Assembly: GCA_021186555.1 (NCBI GenBank)
Contig: JAJKFL010000004.1
Coordinates: 13,580,779 to 13,644,778, forward strand
DNA: 64,000 nucleotides
Reading direction: 5' to 3'
Source of the DNA: Reticulitermes speratus
Lineage: Eukaryota; Arthropoda; Insecta; Blattodea; Rhinotermitidae
Below are positions 10,351 through 18,671 of the stretch, one piece after another (the stretch's first letter is position 1; every line of letters starts with the position of its first letter). Under the pieces are notes generated by a model. That model ran no database searches, was not told where the DNA came from, and saw only the letters and a program-made list of their open reading frames with translations. The translations under genes and the position numbers were made by a program.

Positions 10351-10612
10351 ATCTTCATATATAATTCAGGCACATCCTCGTCTTTACAGTGCTGCTCACC
10401 GCAGTACCACGCAGTGAACAGCACAAACCTCACAGCTGCTCCCTCGAATGACCAAGTATCCTCTTGAAGACCCTCAGTCTGTGTCATTCTAGGTGACCAA
10501 CCAAATACCGTTTCCCCATTCTACACATGCAGAGGCAGAACTTAAAATTCGAGGTATGAGGCATCACAGCAGTGGCGATGAAGTTTCCAGTCTTCTGCGA
10601 TGTGACGCCGTG
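10351..10612 (+). repeat. Inner left arm of large inverted repeat
   Basis: About 262 bp starting ATCTTCATATATAATTCAGG, with CCGCAGTACCACGCAGTGA and TTCGAGGTATGAGGCATCAC. Its reverse complement occurs at 12650-12907 with only scattered mismatches, roughly 95 percent identity by eye. Homology ends near GCGATGTGAC. Together with A3 and the outer terminus it forms a left arm of about 1.13 kb. Confidence 0.9.
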
Positions 10613-10705
10613 TCGTTGGGAGAATACTTCCCGACGTTTCAAAGAATAGTAATACATTCTTTCGAAACGTCGCGAATTACTCGCCCAACGACACGGCGTC
10701 ACATC
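10599..10705. mobile_element. Foldback element FB3 (collapsed hairpin)
   Basis: GATGTGACGCCGTGTCGTTG at the left is mirrored by CAACGACACGGCGTCACATC at the right. The centre folds as GACGTTTC-AAAGAAT, an 8-nt loop, ATTCTTT-CGAAACGTC. Arms are about 44 bp and the spacer is almost absent. It sits exactly where the left arm of the big inverted repeat ends. Confidence 0.85.
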
Positions 10706-11029
10706 TTCTGAACTTTACCAAGCAATCTGCTTATTCAACAGACAGTGGCTGTGCCTTCCAAACCAAAACAGATCACATGTGACATGTGTCATGTGCCATG
10801 TGCAGTGTCAGGCACGAACAGCCGCTGGAGGCGTTCGCACTTGAACGGCCACACATGACGTGCGGACGGAGCGTGACAAAGGAAGTCGCAGTTACACAAT
10901 TTGAGCGATGTACTGAAACTGTGTAACTGCATGTGTTTGTGCTGCAAAGCGGTATGTTCGTGACATGTAAGTAGCTACTGTATTTGTGACATTATAGACA
11001 TTTTCACATAACCAACTAACTGCATGCAG
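10706..11029. other. Unique sequence inside the foldback element
   Basis: About 320 bp without a recognisable gene. It includes the alternating ATGTGACATGTGTCATGTGC stretch near 10775 and the sequence CAACTAACTGCATGCAGCAC, which leads into a LINE 3' end in minus orientation. Confidence 0.4.
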
Positions 11030-11275
11030 CACAGTCCTTCTGATAAGCTAACAATTCCTCAGCTAGTCAAGAAATTTCCCGCATTTCATCGAACCCTGAA
11101 GTCAAATACCGTGTTCACAGGACAGGGACAAGTGGGGGGCCACTTGTCCCTGTCTTGAGCCAGACCAATCCAATCCACGCCTACCCACCCCATTCTATTT
11201 CTTGAAGATCCAGCTTAATATTATCCTCCCAACTAGACATAGATCTTCAAAGTGGTCCTGTTGTATCGTGTGTAC
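11015..11275 (-). mobile_element. Non-LTR retrotransposon 3' end fragment
   Basis: Read on the minus strand, it contains GGGAGGATAATATTAAGC, TGGATCTTCAAGAAAT and GGCTCAAGACAGGGACAAG, matching the ORF2 C-terminus and 3' UTR at 51900-52100. The 3' UTR piece CCTCAGCTAGTCAAGAAA is also shared. The copy contains an inserted hairpin at 11121-11154 and is clearly dead. Confidence 0.8.
11121..11154. repeat. Perfect 15-bp hairpin with G4 loop
   Basis: GACAGGGACAAGTGG, loop GGGG, CCACTTGTCCCTGTC. The right arm is native LINE sequence. The left arm is an extra inverted copy, so the structure looks like a snap-back duplication inside the fragment. Confidence 0.9.
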
Positions 11276-11720
11276 CGAGACCGACTGGATGTTGCCTTGT
11301 GGCTAACTACAGGGTGTTTAGGCGAGACGGTCACAGTACTGACAGTGAAGTCTGCTCTCTACTGGGATATGACGCCGTGTAGCCTGGTATAAATGCACCA
11401 AAATTTCAGAACAGCCTGTATGATGTCAGTGTGCTGTTACCAGACCGCACGGCGTCCAACTATGAACGTACTGTCTGTCTGTCGTTACATGTGTGCTGCC
11501 CAATTTGTTGTACAACTGGCAGGTCGACGCAGGTCAGCAGATTGCAGAGGGCGCCTCAAGGCAGTCCGGCGCTGCGCTCTCAGCACCTGCCACAAGCACA
11601 AGGCAACCTGCACAACCTCCCTCTCCGACCACCCGAACTAAACTCTTGACAAATATCTGAGGTGGCGACACGACGTCGCGCCGCTGGACACTCACCAAAT
11701 CAACTTTCTTTACTACGTTA
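11276..11720. other. Mostly unique, with a solo FB arm at 11348-11390
   Basis: GTCTGCTCTCTACTGGGATA followed by TGACGCCGTGTAGCCTGG matches the outer arm of FB2 (CTGCGCTCTGCTGGGATATT) and FB3 (TGACGCCGTGT). No second arm follows. The remaining sequence shows overlapping frames of 72-90 codons on both strands with no recognisable product. Confidence 0.5.
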
Positions 11721-12018
11721 AAGGTAAAGGTATCCCTGTGTTTAATTAAGCGCCACGCCATGAAGGCGTATGGGGGAGAGGACGTACGGCTCCACGCATT
11801 TTTCACCTCGGCACTATATCGAAACTGTGGTCAGCTTCACGCCCCGGCCGCTTTATATCCGCGAAAGAATCCGCAGTGCCCATTGAGTGGGCTTTACAAC
11901 CGGTTTGGAAGATGTAGAAAGGAGAAGTATCTCTTGCCCCTGCCGGGATTCGAACAATTCCTCGGTCGTCCATCCCGTAGCCTAGTCACTATACTGACTG
12001 AGCTACTTTGGTTCCTGG
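11721..12018 (-). mobile_element. SINE S1 copy b
   Basis: On the minus strand, an A-box-like TAGCTCAGTCAGTATAGTGA and a B-box-like GAATCCCGGCAGGGG segment are followed by the S1 body (GCGGATATAAAGCGGCCGG, GCCGAGGTGAAAAA) and a terminal CCTTTACCTTTA. It appears near full length and diverged. It lies inside the spacer of the large foldback element. Confidence 0.85.
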
Positions 12019-12085
12019 GTATGCAGATTTAACTATAAGAAAATTATCCTTTAACGAACTAAGAGGCAGAAGATGCGAAAGATAC

Positions 12086-12106
12086 GGGGGGGGGGGGGGG
12101 GGGGGG
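12086..12106 (+). repeat. G21 homopolymer
   Basis: An uninterrupted run of 21 G. Tracts of this length are unstable and hard to sequence, so the exact length is uncertain. Confidence 0.9.
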
Positions 12107-12266
12107 ACATAAGGTTTAGTGCGCTGAAGGTTCGCAGAGTGCCCGCTCGTCCTTGTGGTAAGGGTAAGTTGGAAGCAAGGTAAAGCGTTGGGAAGTGAAG
12201 CAGATGGCGTGATGAGAAGTGGACTGTTGGGTCTGCAGCAGTCTGCTGAGCACTGGGGCTGAATTT

Positions 12267-12390
12267 GTTTGGGGGGCAACTGTATGGCGACATTTTGTGT
12301 TTGGGGGGCAACTTTGTGGCGACATTTTGTGTTTGGGGGGCAGCTTTATGGCGACATTTTGTGTTTGGGGGGCAACTTTGTGGCGACATG
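12267..12390 (+). repeat. Minisatellite O, 32-bp unit, 4 copies
   Basis: Unit TTTGGGGGGCAACTTTGTGG followed by CGACATTTTGTG. Every unit has a G6 run, so four regularly spaced G tracts lie on one strand. Frames of 68-78 codons through it are artefacts. Confidence 0.92.
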
Positions 12391-12649
12391 TTCAGAGAGG
12401 GCTGCGTGTGGGCGGAAATTTTTAAGTTAATTTTAGATGGACTGCTACAGAAGCATGCAGTGCCATGTGGAATTTGTGTACCGTCTGAGCGTTTGCTGTA
12501 AGACCGGAGAAAACCACGGAAAACCTTGGAGTTGGCCGGTCGCAGGACTTTCCGGACGCACACTGACTTCTAGCCTGCAGTCCTGCGTTCAAACACACGA
12601 AACTTAGAGGCGGTCCCTAATGTGCAGTTGCTTTATTTGTAAGAACAAA
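12391..12649. other. Unique sequence, end of foldback spacer
   Basis: No gene or repeat recognised. It ends at TTTGTTCTTACAAATAAAGC (read on the minus strand) next to the right inner arm. The segment GACCGGAGAAAACCACGGAA near 12502 is low-complexity purine-rich. Confidence 0.4.
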
Positions 12650-12907
12650 GAGTCACATCGCAGAAGACTGGGAACTTCATCGCCACTGCTGTGATGCCTC
12701 ATACCTCGAATTTTAAGTTCTGCCTCTGCATGTGTAGAATGGGGAAACGGAATTTGGTTGGTCACCTAGAATGTAACAGACTGAGGGTGTTCAGGAGGAT
12801 ACTTGGTCATTCGAGGGAGCAGCTATGAGGTGTGTGCTGGTCACTGCGTGGTACTGCGGTGAGCAGCACTGTAAAGACGAGGATGTGCCTGAATTATATA
12901 TGAAGTT
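12650..12907 (-). repeat. Inner right arm of large inverted repeat
   Basis: Reverse complement of 10351-10612, including the TATATAATTCAGG linker and the GAGGTATGAGGCATCACAGC segment. Small differences such as CCTCATAG versus CCTCACAG show the arms have diverged independently for a while. It leads directly into inverted array A4. Confidence 0.9.
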
Positions 12908-13250
12908 ACAGTCCGTACCGCGCAGTAAACACACTCCGTCTCAGTTATACAAACCAGTCAGTTAATGTTGTACAGTGAAATAATCGCTGTTTGTTCTGAG
13001 ATCCACACAAAACACATAAATACAGTCCGTACCGCGCAGTAAACACACTACGTCTCAGTTATACAAACCAGTCAGTTAATGCTGTACAGTGAAATAATCG
13101 CTGTTTGTTCTGAGATCCACACACAACACATAAACACAGTCCGTGCCGCGCAGTAAACACACTCCGTCTCAGTTACACAAACCAGTCAGTTAATGCTGTA
13201 CAGTGAAATAATCGCTGTTTGTTCTGAGATCCACACAAAACACATAAGTA
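12908..13250 (-). repeat. Satellite A array A4 (3 monomers)
   Basis: Three 114-bp monomers in minus orientation. They mirror A3 across the foldback spacer but with fewer copies. Confidence 0.95.
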
Positions 13251-13319
13251 CACTGTGTGGGCAGAACGTAGAGTTTGTGAATGTTAAACCTGGTGGTAGA
13301 TATAGTAACCACTGGGTTT
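13251..13319 (-). mobile_element. Right terminus of the satellite A foldback element
   Basis: CACTGTGTGGGCAGAACGTA through ATAGTAACCACTGGGTTT is the inverted counterpart of 9482-9544. The terminal GAGGGTTAA expected from other copies is replaced by CAGTAACGG, so the outermost 10 bp or so are lost and no TTAA duplicate can be verified. Confidence 0.75.
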
Positions 13320-13948
13320 CAGTAACGGTCAATTCAGCAGACAACCCATCAGCTGCACTCTGTGTGTATTTCTGTATTCCTGCAGATTATGCAACACACG
13401 TCTCATTCAGCCTGCTTTCACAATTTAGCAACCAAGGTCAAGCTCGTTGCGCAATCGTCCCACCTGACAGACTTTCATGACACGTGGTACAAACGTCACG
13501 CAACTAAAGGTCAAACCAGGGCAACTTTAAATCGCATATCATCAGTAACTTCACAAAGGCGATGCTAAATATTTCACAGTCCATCTCTCTTATAGTGCAA
13601 TGGCACAGTAAAACTACTCTGAATCATGAACGGGTAAGGATCTGAAAGGAAGCGTAACGTCTTCCATTCTAAGATTCTTAAGTCAGCACTGGTCTGAAGA
13701 GTCACTGGAGTTATCCACTGCCCGACCTGAGAACCGAAGCCAGAAGCTCTCGAGTACAAAGTCAAGTGTCAACGGCGGTGTGGCGAAGACACAAACCACT
13801 TTCGCCAGTAGCGAACAGCATTGCTCGTCATATCGTACACATACTGCAGTTTGCCGCCAAGCCACTGCGCGATGTGGCGGACACACACACAAGTTCTCAG
13901 ACGCTGACATCTCAGTCCAGACAGAACACAAAACAATATAATGATGAA
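13320..13948. other. Unique sequence, no gene recognised
   Basis: About 630 bp with overlapping frames of up to 82 codons on both strands and no recognisable domain. No tandem repeat is visible. Confidence 0.45.
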
Positions 13949-13957
13949 ATCAACTAA

Positions 13958-14237
13958 AGGTAAAATTCTACCTAGAACAGGACATGAAGGCCCAGAGGGG
14001 GAGTAGAAGTATAGCTCTACTCTTTCTTTAACCTCGGCGCTAGATTGGGGTGGGTGGTCAACTCCACGCCCCGGCCGCTTTACCCCGGGAAAGACCCAGT
14101 ACCCATTGTATAGAAGGCTGGGCGGGCCCCAGGGCCGGTCTGGACGGGTGCTGAAAATCTCGCCCCCACCGAGATTCGATCCCCGGACCGTCCAGCCCGT
14201 AGCGAGTCGCTATACCGACTGAGCTATCGCGGCCCAT
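13958..14237 (-). mobile_element. SINE S1 copy c, complete, with 9-bp TSD
   Basis: AAATCAACT occurs at 13949-13957 and again at 14238-14246, defining a 280-bp insertion. On the minus strand the head GGCCGCGATAGCTCAGTCGG carries the A box and GGGGATCGAATCTCGG the B box. The body has CCGGGGTAAAGCGGCCGG and the end is a TTTACCT-type tail. This copy gives the best estimate of S1 length and boundaries. Confidence 0.93.
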
Positions 14238-14246
14238 AAATCAACT

Positions 14247-14616
14247 GGCACTCACAAAACATGATCACGTATCTGCCCAGCAACACTGATTTTGGTCACA
14301 GGCGGTTTTGCGTCTGACCTCCGTCCGTGCGCACTCTGCCAAGGACATAGCAATTCTTGTGAGTAACTATCAGTAGTTGTACATTTTGGTGGTTCCGTGA
14401 CGGGCAGCTGTGTGCTGACGTATTGCAACAGGAGTGAGTCAGTGGTTAGTTGGTTGCCTGCTGCTCCTGCGCTGGGGGAAGTACAGCAGTGCAGCTGCAG
14501 CTGGGGGACAACGTCGTAGGGGGCGCTCCCTTCCTCGCCAGCCCTCTGAGTCACTGTGCTGTGCTGCCGACACAGCTCGCAGCCTCAAAGTTCTGCTGCC
14601 GTCTGTCCTCAAGTAA
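14247..14616. other. Unique sequence, no gene recognised
   Basis: About 370 bp with a CTGCTCCTGCGCTGGGGGAA and CAGCAGTGCAGCTGCAGCTG GC-rich core near 14460-14500. A 100-codon minus frame and shorter plus frames overlap. Neither has a recognisable domain. Confidence 0.4.
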
Positions 14617-15046
14617 GGTAAAGGTAAAGCAACCCCATTGCAGGCCTGGACAGGCCCTTACGGTTCGAGGAGGTTGAGGCTCACAGATTTATAGACAATC
14701 GGCACATGAAGGTGGTAATGATGTCAGCCCTACGCACCGGCCGCCTTTGCCCCCCCCCCCAGGAGACAGACCCTTAGGGTTCCAGGAGGTTGAGGCTCCC
14801 AGATTTCTAGACAATCGGCAAATGAAGGTGGTAAGGTTGTCAGCCCTACACACCGGCCACCGTTACCCCCAGGAAGTATTCCTGGTACTCATTTGTTAGA
14901 GGCTGAGTCGACCCTAGGGTTGTAGTGCGACTGGAAGGATTATGTCAGTGAAAAATTGCAATGACACCATCGGGAATCGAACCTGCGACCTTCTAACTTG
15001 TAGAGCAGTGCCTCAACCAACTGCGCCACCGCGTGCCCCCCCCTCA
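14617..15046 (-). mobile_element. SINE S2 copy b with internal duplication
   Basis: The minus-strand head GGGGGCACGCGGTGGCGCAG and GCAGGTTCGATTCCCGA give the tRNA-like promoter. The central body is present twice (about 14656-14760 and 14766-14872), each with GACAATCGGCA(C/A)ATGAAGG and a poly-C end. That makes it about 150 bp longer than the other S2 copies. Confidence 0.85.
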
Positions 15047-15074
15047 AATACGGCATTTTGTGGATTTGTGCACA

Positions 15075-15150
15075 ACTGCTCAACTGTTCCGACGTTTCGG
15101 AGAAACGTATTGCTTCCATTTCGACGGTTACTAAATTGGTTCCAGTGTAT
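15075..15150 (-). mobile_element. FB-family solo arm
   Basis: CCGACGTTTCGGAGAAACGT and TTCGACGGTTACTAAATTGG match the FB core with its usual spacing, but no inverted partner follows. On the minus strand it reads as GGAAG, loop, TCTCCGAAACGTC, resembling the hammerhead-like core discussed in the findings. Confidence 0.55.
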
Positions 15151-15205
15151 CCACTTGGACCCTGAAAACTAACTTCATTTCTGATGATTCTCAAAAGTTA
15201 CCCTG

Positions 15206-15498
15206 AGCCACGATAGCTCAGTCACTATAGTGACTACGCTATGGGCAGGACGATCAGGGGTTCGATTCCCGGGAGGGGCAAGAAATTGTTGTCGCCTCCA
15301 AAATCTTCAGACTGTCTCTGGGCCCTTCCAGGCCACATATTCAGCGGATACCGAATTTATTTCTTCAGGGGTAAAGCGGCCGAGGCATGAAACTGATAAT
15401 TCCCATATACTGCCGAAGTTAAGAATAAGTGGAGCTCTAGGTCCACTCCTCCATATGCCCTCATGGCGTGCACGGGGACAACTTTACTTTTACCTTTG
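15206..15498 (+). mobile_element. SINE S1 copy d, near full length
   Basis: CACGATAGCTCAGTCACTAT is a clear A box and CAGGGGTTCGATTCCCGG a clear B box. The body follows in S1 order: GGGTAAAGCGGCCG, GCCGAAGTTAAGAATAAGT, CCTCATGGCGTGCACGG, then a TTTACTTTTACCTTTG 3' end. The intact promoter boxes make this the most tRNA-like S1 copy in the window. Confidence 0.9.
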
Positions 15499-15734
15499 TT
15501 GAGTCTCAGACGTGGCCAACTATCCTGACAGCTTTTGTTTCTTCAAGCATGAACCATGACAGTACTGTGAGTTCCGTCACAACAAATTCCCATTTTCACC
15601 CAATTTACAGTCACTGTTCTAACATTGCATTATGTTTATACAGCGTCATTAAACAACCATCCAACTTGGCACGACTGTAATCCACACACACCGAGCGGAT
15701 TCATACATATACACGCCTTGTAACTATCTTCATG
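15499..15734. other. Unique sequence, no gene recognised
   Basis: About 235 bp between S1 and a LINE fragment. Nothing recognised. Confidence 0.4.
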
Positions 15735-15925
15735 GGAGGATAATATTAACATGGATCTTAAAGGGGTTGGGCGTGGAGTGCATTGATATGGCTCAGGATA
15801 GGGACAGGTGGCAGGCTGTTGTGAGTGCGGTAATGAACCTTCGGGTTCCATAAAATGCGGTAAATTTATTGACTAGCTGAGGAACTGTTAGCTTCTCAAG
15901 AAGGACTGCTCCATGTGCGTTGCAA
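15735..15925 (+). mobile_element. Non-LTR retrotransposon 3' end fragment
   Basis: GGGAGGATAATATTAACATG, GATATGGCTCAGGATAGGG, GCGGTAATGAACCTTCGG and CTAGCTGAGGAACTGTTAGC align in order with 51900-52090. A small internal deletion and lost frame show it is non-functional. It ends where the pogo-like MITE begins. Confidence 0.85.
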
Positions 15926-15928
15926 CTA

Positions 15929-16247
15929 CAGTAGGCCCTCGATTTATCGGACTGATTGGGGGGGAAGGGGTGTCCGCTAAAGTCCGTTAAATCGAATGTA
16001 TTTTAAAAACATATAGTAATAAAACACTTACAATGTACAGGGTGTATTAAAATGTTATTATAATGTATAAGTATCAATAAAATATTATTATAATGTACAT
16101 TCAGTAATTTATACACGTCACTAAAACATATGTTAAAAATATAAAAATAAATTTACGACAGGAACCAAACTTTATTTTAATTAAACACTTCAAAAACTAA
16201 AATTTGTTGTCCGTTAAATCCGAATTCCATTAAATTGAGGGCCCACT
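15929..16247 (+). mobile_element. pogo/Tigger-like MITE (about 320 bp)
   Basis: The left end CAGTAGGCCCTCGATTTATC is mirrored at the right by TTAAATTGAGGGCCCACTT, giving inverted termini of about 20 bp with mismatches. CAGT at the end and a GCCCTCGATTTATCGGA-style terminus are typical of pogo-group Tc1/mariner elements. The AT-rich interior has no transposase. The class call is from terminus style only. Confidence 0.65.
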
Positions 16248-16401
16248 TTTCTTCATTTGAAGGAAGAGTCAATGACACGCTTTTACAAACGCAGTCAGTA
16301 AAACAGTCAGTTACAATGCGGACTGCCGAACAACAGCAAGTGTAGGAAGGACAATGCAGTAGACTGACGTTCCTTTTACACAGAACTCTGTGACGACCAC
16401 A
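16248..16401. other. Unique sequence
   Basis: About 150 bp between the MITE and array D. Nothing recognised. Confidence 0.4.
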
Positions 16402-16970
16402 CGTGTTTAGGCAACACGTGCTTAGGCCAGACGTGCTTAGGCAACACGTGCTTAGGCCAGACGTGCTTAGGCAACACGTGCTTAGGCCAGACGTGCTTAG
16501 GCCAGACGTGCTTAGGCCAGACGTGCTTAGGCCAGACGTGCTTAGGCAACACGTGCTTAGGCCAGACGTGCTTAGGCCAGACGTGCTTAGGCAACACGTG
16601 CTTAGGCAACACGTGCTTAGGCCAGACGTGCTTAGGCAACACGTGCTTAGGCCAGACGTGCTTAGGCCAGACGTGCTTAGGCCAGACGTGCTTAGGCCAG
16701 ACGTGCTTAGGCCACACGAGCTTAGGCCAGACGTGCTTAGGCCACACGTGCTTAGGCCACACGTGCTTAGGCCAGACGTGCTTAGGCCAGACGTGCGTAG
16801 GCAACACGTGCTTAGGCCACACGTACTTAGGCCACACGTGCTTAGGCCACAAGTGCTTAGGCCACACGTGCTTAGGCCACACGTGCTTAGGCCAGACGTG
16901 CTTAGGCCAGACGTGCTTAGGCCACACGTGCTTAGGCCACACGTGCTTAGGCCACACGTGCTTAGGCCAG
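16402..16970. repeat. Satellite D array, 15-bp unit, about 38 copies
   Basis: Units are GGCCAGACGTGCTTA, GGCAACACGTGCTTA or GGCCACACGTGCTTA. The first half mixes the CAG and CAA types; the second half (after about 16710) is mainly CAC and CAG. The CAA and CAC types create CACGTG, a canonical E-box. As 15 bp equals five codons, both strands stay open (LRPDV/LRQHV and WPKHV), an artefact rather than evidence of a protein. Confidence 0.96.
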
Positions 16971-17041
16971 ACGAGCGACTGTCTCCAGGTTCCTTACAAC
17001 TGTCACTGCCACATTGCCACTATTGCTGTCAGTCTGTTTTT

Positions 17042-17160
17042 AGGCGCGTTCGCCAAGTCGCGGAAAGCAACTATCAGCTTCGTCATGTCCATCCGTCTGT
17101 CTGTCCGTCCGTCCGCATGTATCAGCGCGTATCCGTAGAATTTTACACTGGATACTTTTA
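17042..17160 (+). mobile_element. R-family MITE, left part
   Basis: GGCGCGTTCGCCAAGTCGCG is followed by TGTCCATCCGTCTGTCTGTC and ATGTATCAGCGCGTATCCG, the same order as the R copies at 29053 and 60890. It is truncated and joined to a 5'-truncated S1. Confidence 0.65.
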
Positions 17161-17167
17161 TTGAAAA

Positions 17168-17308
17168 AACGTATCCAGCGTCCTATTCAACGGGTAGCGG
17201 AAATCTTCCCCGGGAGTAAAGCGGCCGGAGCGTGGAGATAACATCTTACTTCCATGTAGTACAGAGGTTAAGAATGCGTGCGGCCACATCTCCAATTCTC
17301 CATACGTG
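17168..17308 (+). mobile_element. SINE S1 copy, 5'-truncated
   Basis: CCTATTCAACGGGTAGCGG, GGGAGTAAAGCGGCCGGAG and CAGAGGTTAAGAATGCGTG match the S1 3' half. The tRNA-like head is missing. Confidence 0.75.
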
Positions 17309-17339
17309 TTTAAGAGCACGGTGATTAATTTAGCAAAAT

Positions 17340-17480
17340 GTCACGTTGCCTTAAACTCACCAAAAGCTGTCGCGCCATCTACAACTAAATCTCCCAAGTG
17401 GTCGCTTCCATACAGGTTTTGCCATCAAAATTTTGTAAGCACGTCTCATGTCTTCCATGTACGTTACGTAAGGACGCTAT
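17340..17480 (-). mobile_element. Non-LTR retrotransposon ORF2 fragment
   Basis: On the minus strand, GTGCTTACAAAATTTTGATG then GAAGCGACCACTTGGGAGAT and GTAGATGGCGCGAC align with 51841-51915 (GTGCATACAGGATTTTGGTG and following). The reading frame is shifted, so the 187-codon minus frame running through it into satellite A is not a gene. Confidence 0.65.
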
Positions 17481-17810
17481 GTCGTCCCCACGACACTGCC
17501 TCCAGTTGCCGTCGTAATCACAACTTAAGTGCACGATACAATAAAGTCTTATGCAATGGATTTGGAACTCATTCCAAAACGAAAGGCTATTTTCAGTGGC
17601 CCAGCAGCACAAACACAACAGCCTGCCAACGTGCCTGGTATTTTTGGGCATCAAGTTGCTGACTTGTAGCTGCCTGCAGGCTGTCAGCGAGTGAATGGCT
17701 GTGTGCTGCACGTGTTGGCACAGGACGCCGGGCGACCGCACACACCGCCCTGACGTCAAGACATTCAGCTCATCAGATACAGAAACGATGATACGAATAT
17801 GCACTGCAAC
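17481..17810. other. Unique sequence, no gene recognised
   Basis: About 330 bp up to the next satellite A element. Frames in both directions lack recognisable domains. Confidence 0.4.
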
Positions 17811-17887
17811 TGAACCCTGTAAAGTCAAGTGGTTACTATATGTACCACCAGGTTTAACATTCAACAATTCTACGTTCTGCCCACATA
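17811..17887 (+). mobile_element. Left terminus of a satellite A element
   Basis: TGAA, CCCTGTAAAGTCAAGTGG, then TTTAACATTCAACAATTCTA and TTCTGCCCACATAGTG. It is the same terminus as at 9478 and 47983, with TTAA mutated to TGAA. Confidence 0.7.
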
Positions 17888-18570
17888 GTGCATTTGTGTG
17901 TTTTGTGTGGATCCCAGAACAAACAGCGATTATTTCACTGTACAGCATTAACTGACTGGTTTGTATAATTGAGACGGAGTGTGTTTACTGCGCGGTACGG
18001 ACTGTATTTATGTGTTTTGTGTGGATCTCAGAACAAAAAGCGATTATTTTACTGTACAGCATTAACTGACTGGTTTGTATAACTGAGACGGAGTGTGTTT
18101 ACTGCGCGGTACGGACTGTATGTGTTTTGTGTGGATCTCAGAACAAACAGCGATTATTTCACTGCACAACATTAACTGACTGGTTTGTATAACTGAGACG
18201 GAGTGTGTTTACTGCGCGGTACGGACTGTATTTATGTGTTTTGTGTGGATCTCAGAACAAAAAGCGATTATTTCACTGTACAACATTAACTGACTGGTTT
18301 GTATAACTGAGACGGAGTGTGTTTACTGCGCGGTACGGACTGTATTTATGTGTTTTGTGTGGATCTCAGAACAAACAGCGATTATTTCACTGTACAGCAT
18401 TAACTGACTGGTTTGTATAACTGAGACGGAGTGTGTTCACTGCGCGGTACGGACTGTATTTATGTGTTTTGTGTGGATCTCAGAACAAACAGCGATTATT
18501 TCACTGTACAACATTAACTGACTGGTTTGTATAACTGAGACGGAGTGTGTTTACTGCGCGGTAAGAGCTG
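17888..18570 (+). repeat. Satellite A array A5 (about 6 monomers)
   Basis: 114-bp monomers, one with a 6-bp deletion near 18120. The last monomer stops at GCGGTAAGAGCTGG and passes through the TATTTAAATTAAACCCC linker into a second partial terminus (18590-18618). Confidence 0.95.
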
Positions 18571-18589
18571 GTATTTAAATTAAACCCCA

Positions 18590-18671
18590 ATGGTTACTAT
18601 ATGTACCACCAGTTCAACATAGACAAAGTGGCACTGGGACAGGTTCTTCTCGGAGTACGTCGGTTTTCCCC
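18590..18671 (+). mobile_element. Junction: A-element terminus fused to SINE S4
   Basis: TGGTTACTATATGTACCACC (A-element terminus) is followed directly by GACAAAGTGGCACTGGGACA and TTCTCGGAGTACGTCGG, which match S4 at 28283-28325. The S4 tRNA-like head is absent. The sequence then enters array B without a break. Confidence 0.8.

Noticed and set aside
15206-15280. Functional tRNA gene
   Set aside because: A and B boxes are present but the arms do not form a full cloverleaf and the sequence continues into a SINE body found in many copies. The heads at 8640, 24215, 28199 and 61815 are rejected for the same reason.
16376-17164. 253- and 193-codon frames over array D
   Set aside because: They are 5-residue repeats on both strands from a 15-bp unit, with no unique domain.
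17385-17948. 187-codon minus frame
   Set aside because: It starts in satellite A, crosses unique DNA and ends in a frameshifted LINE fragment.
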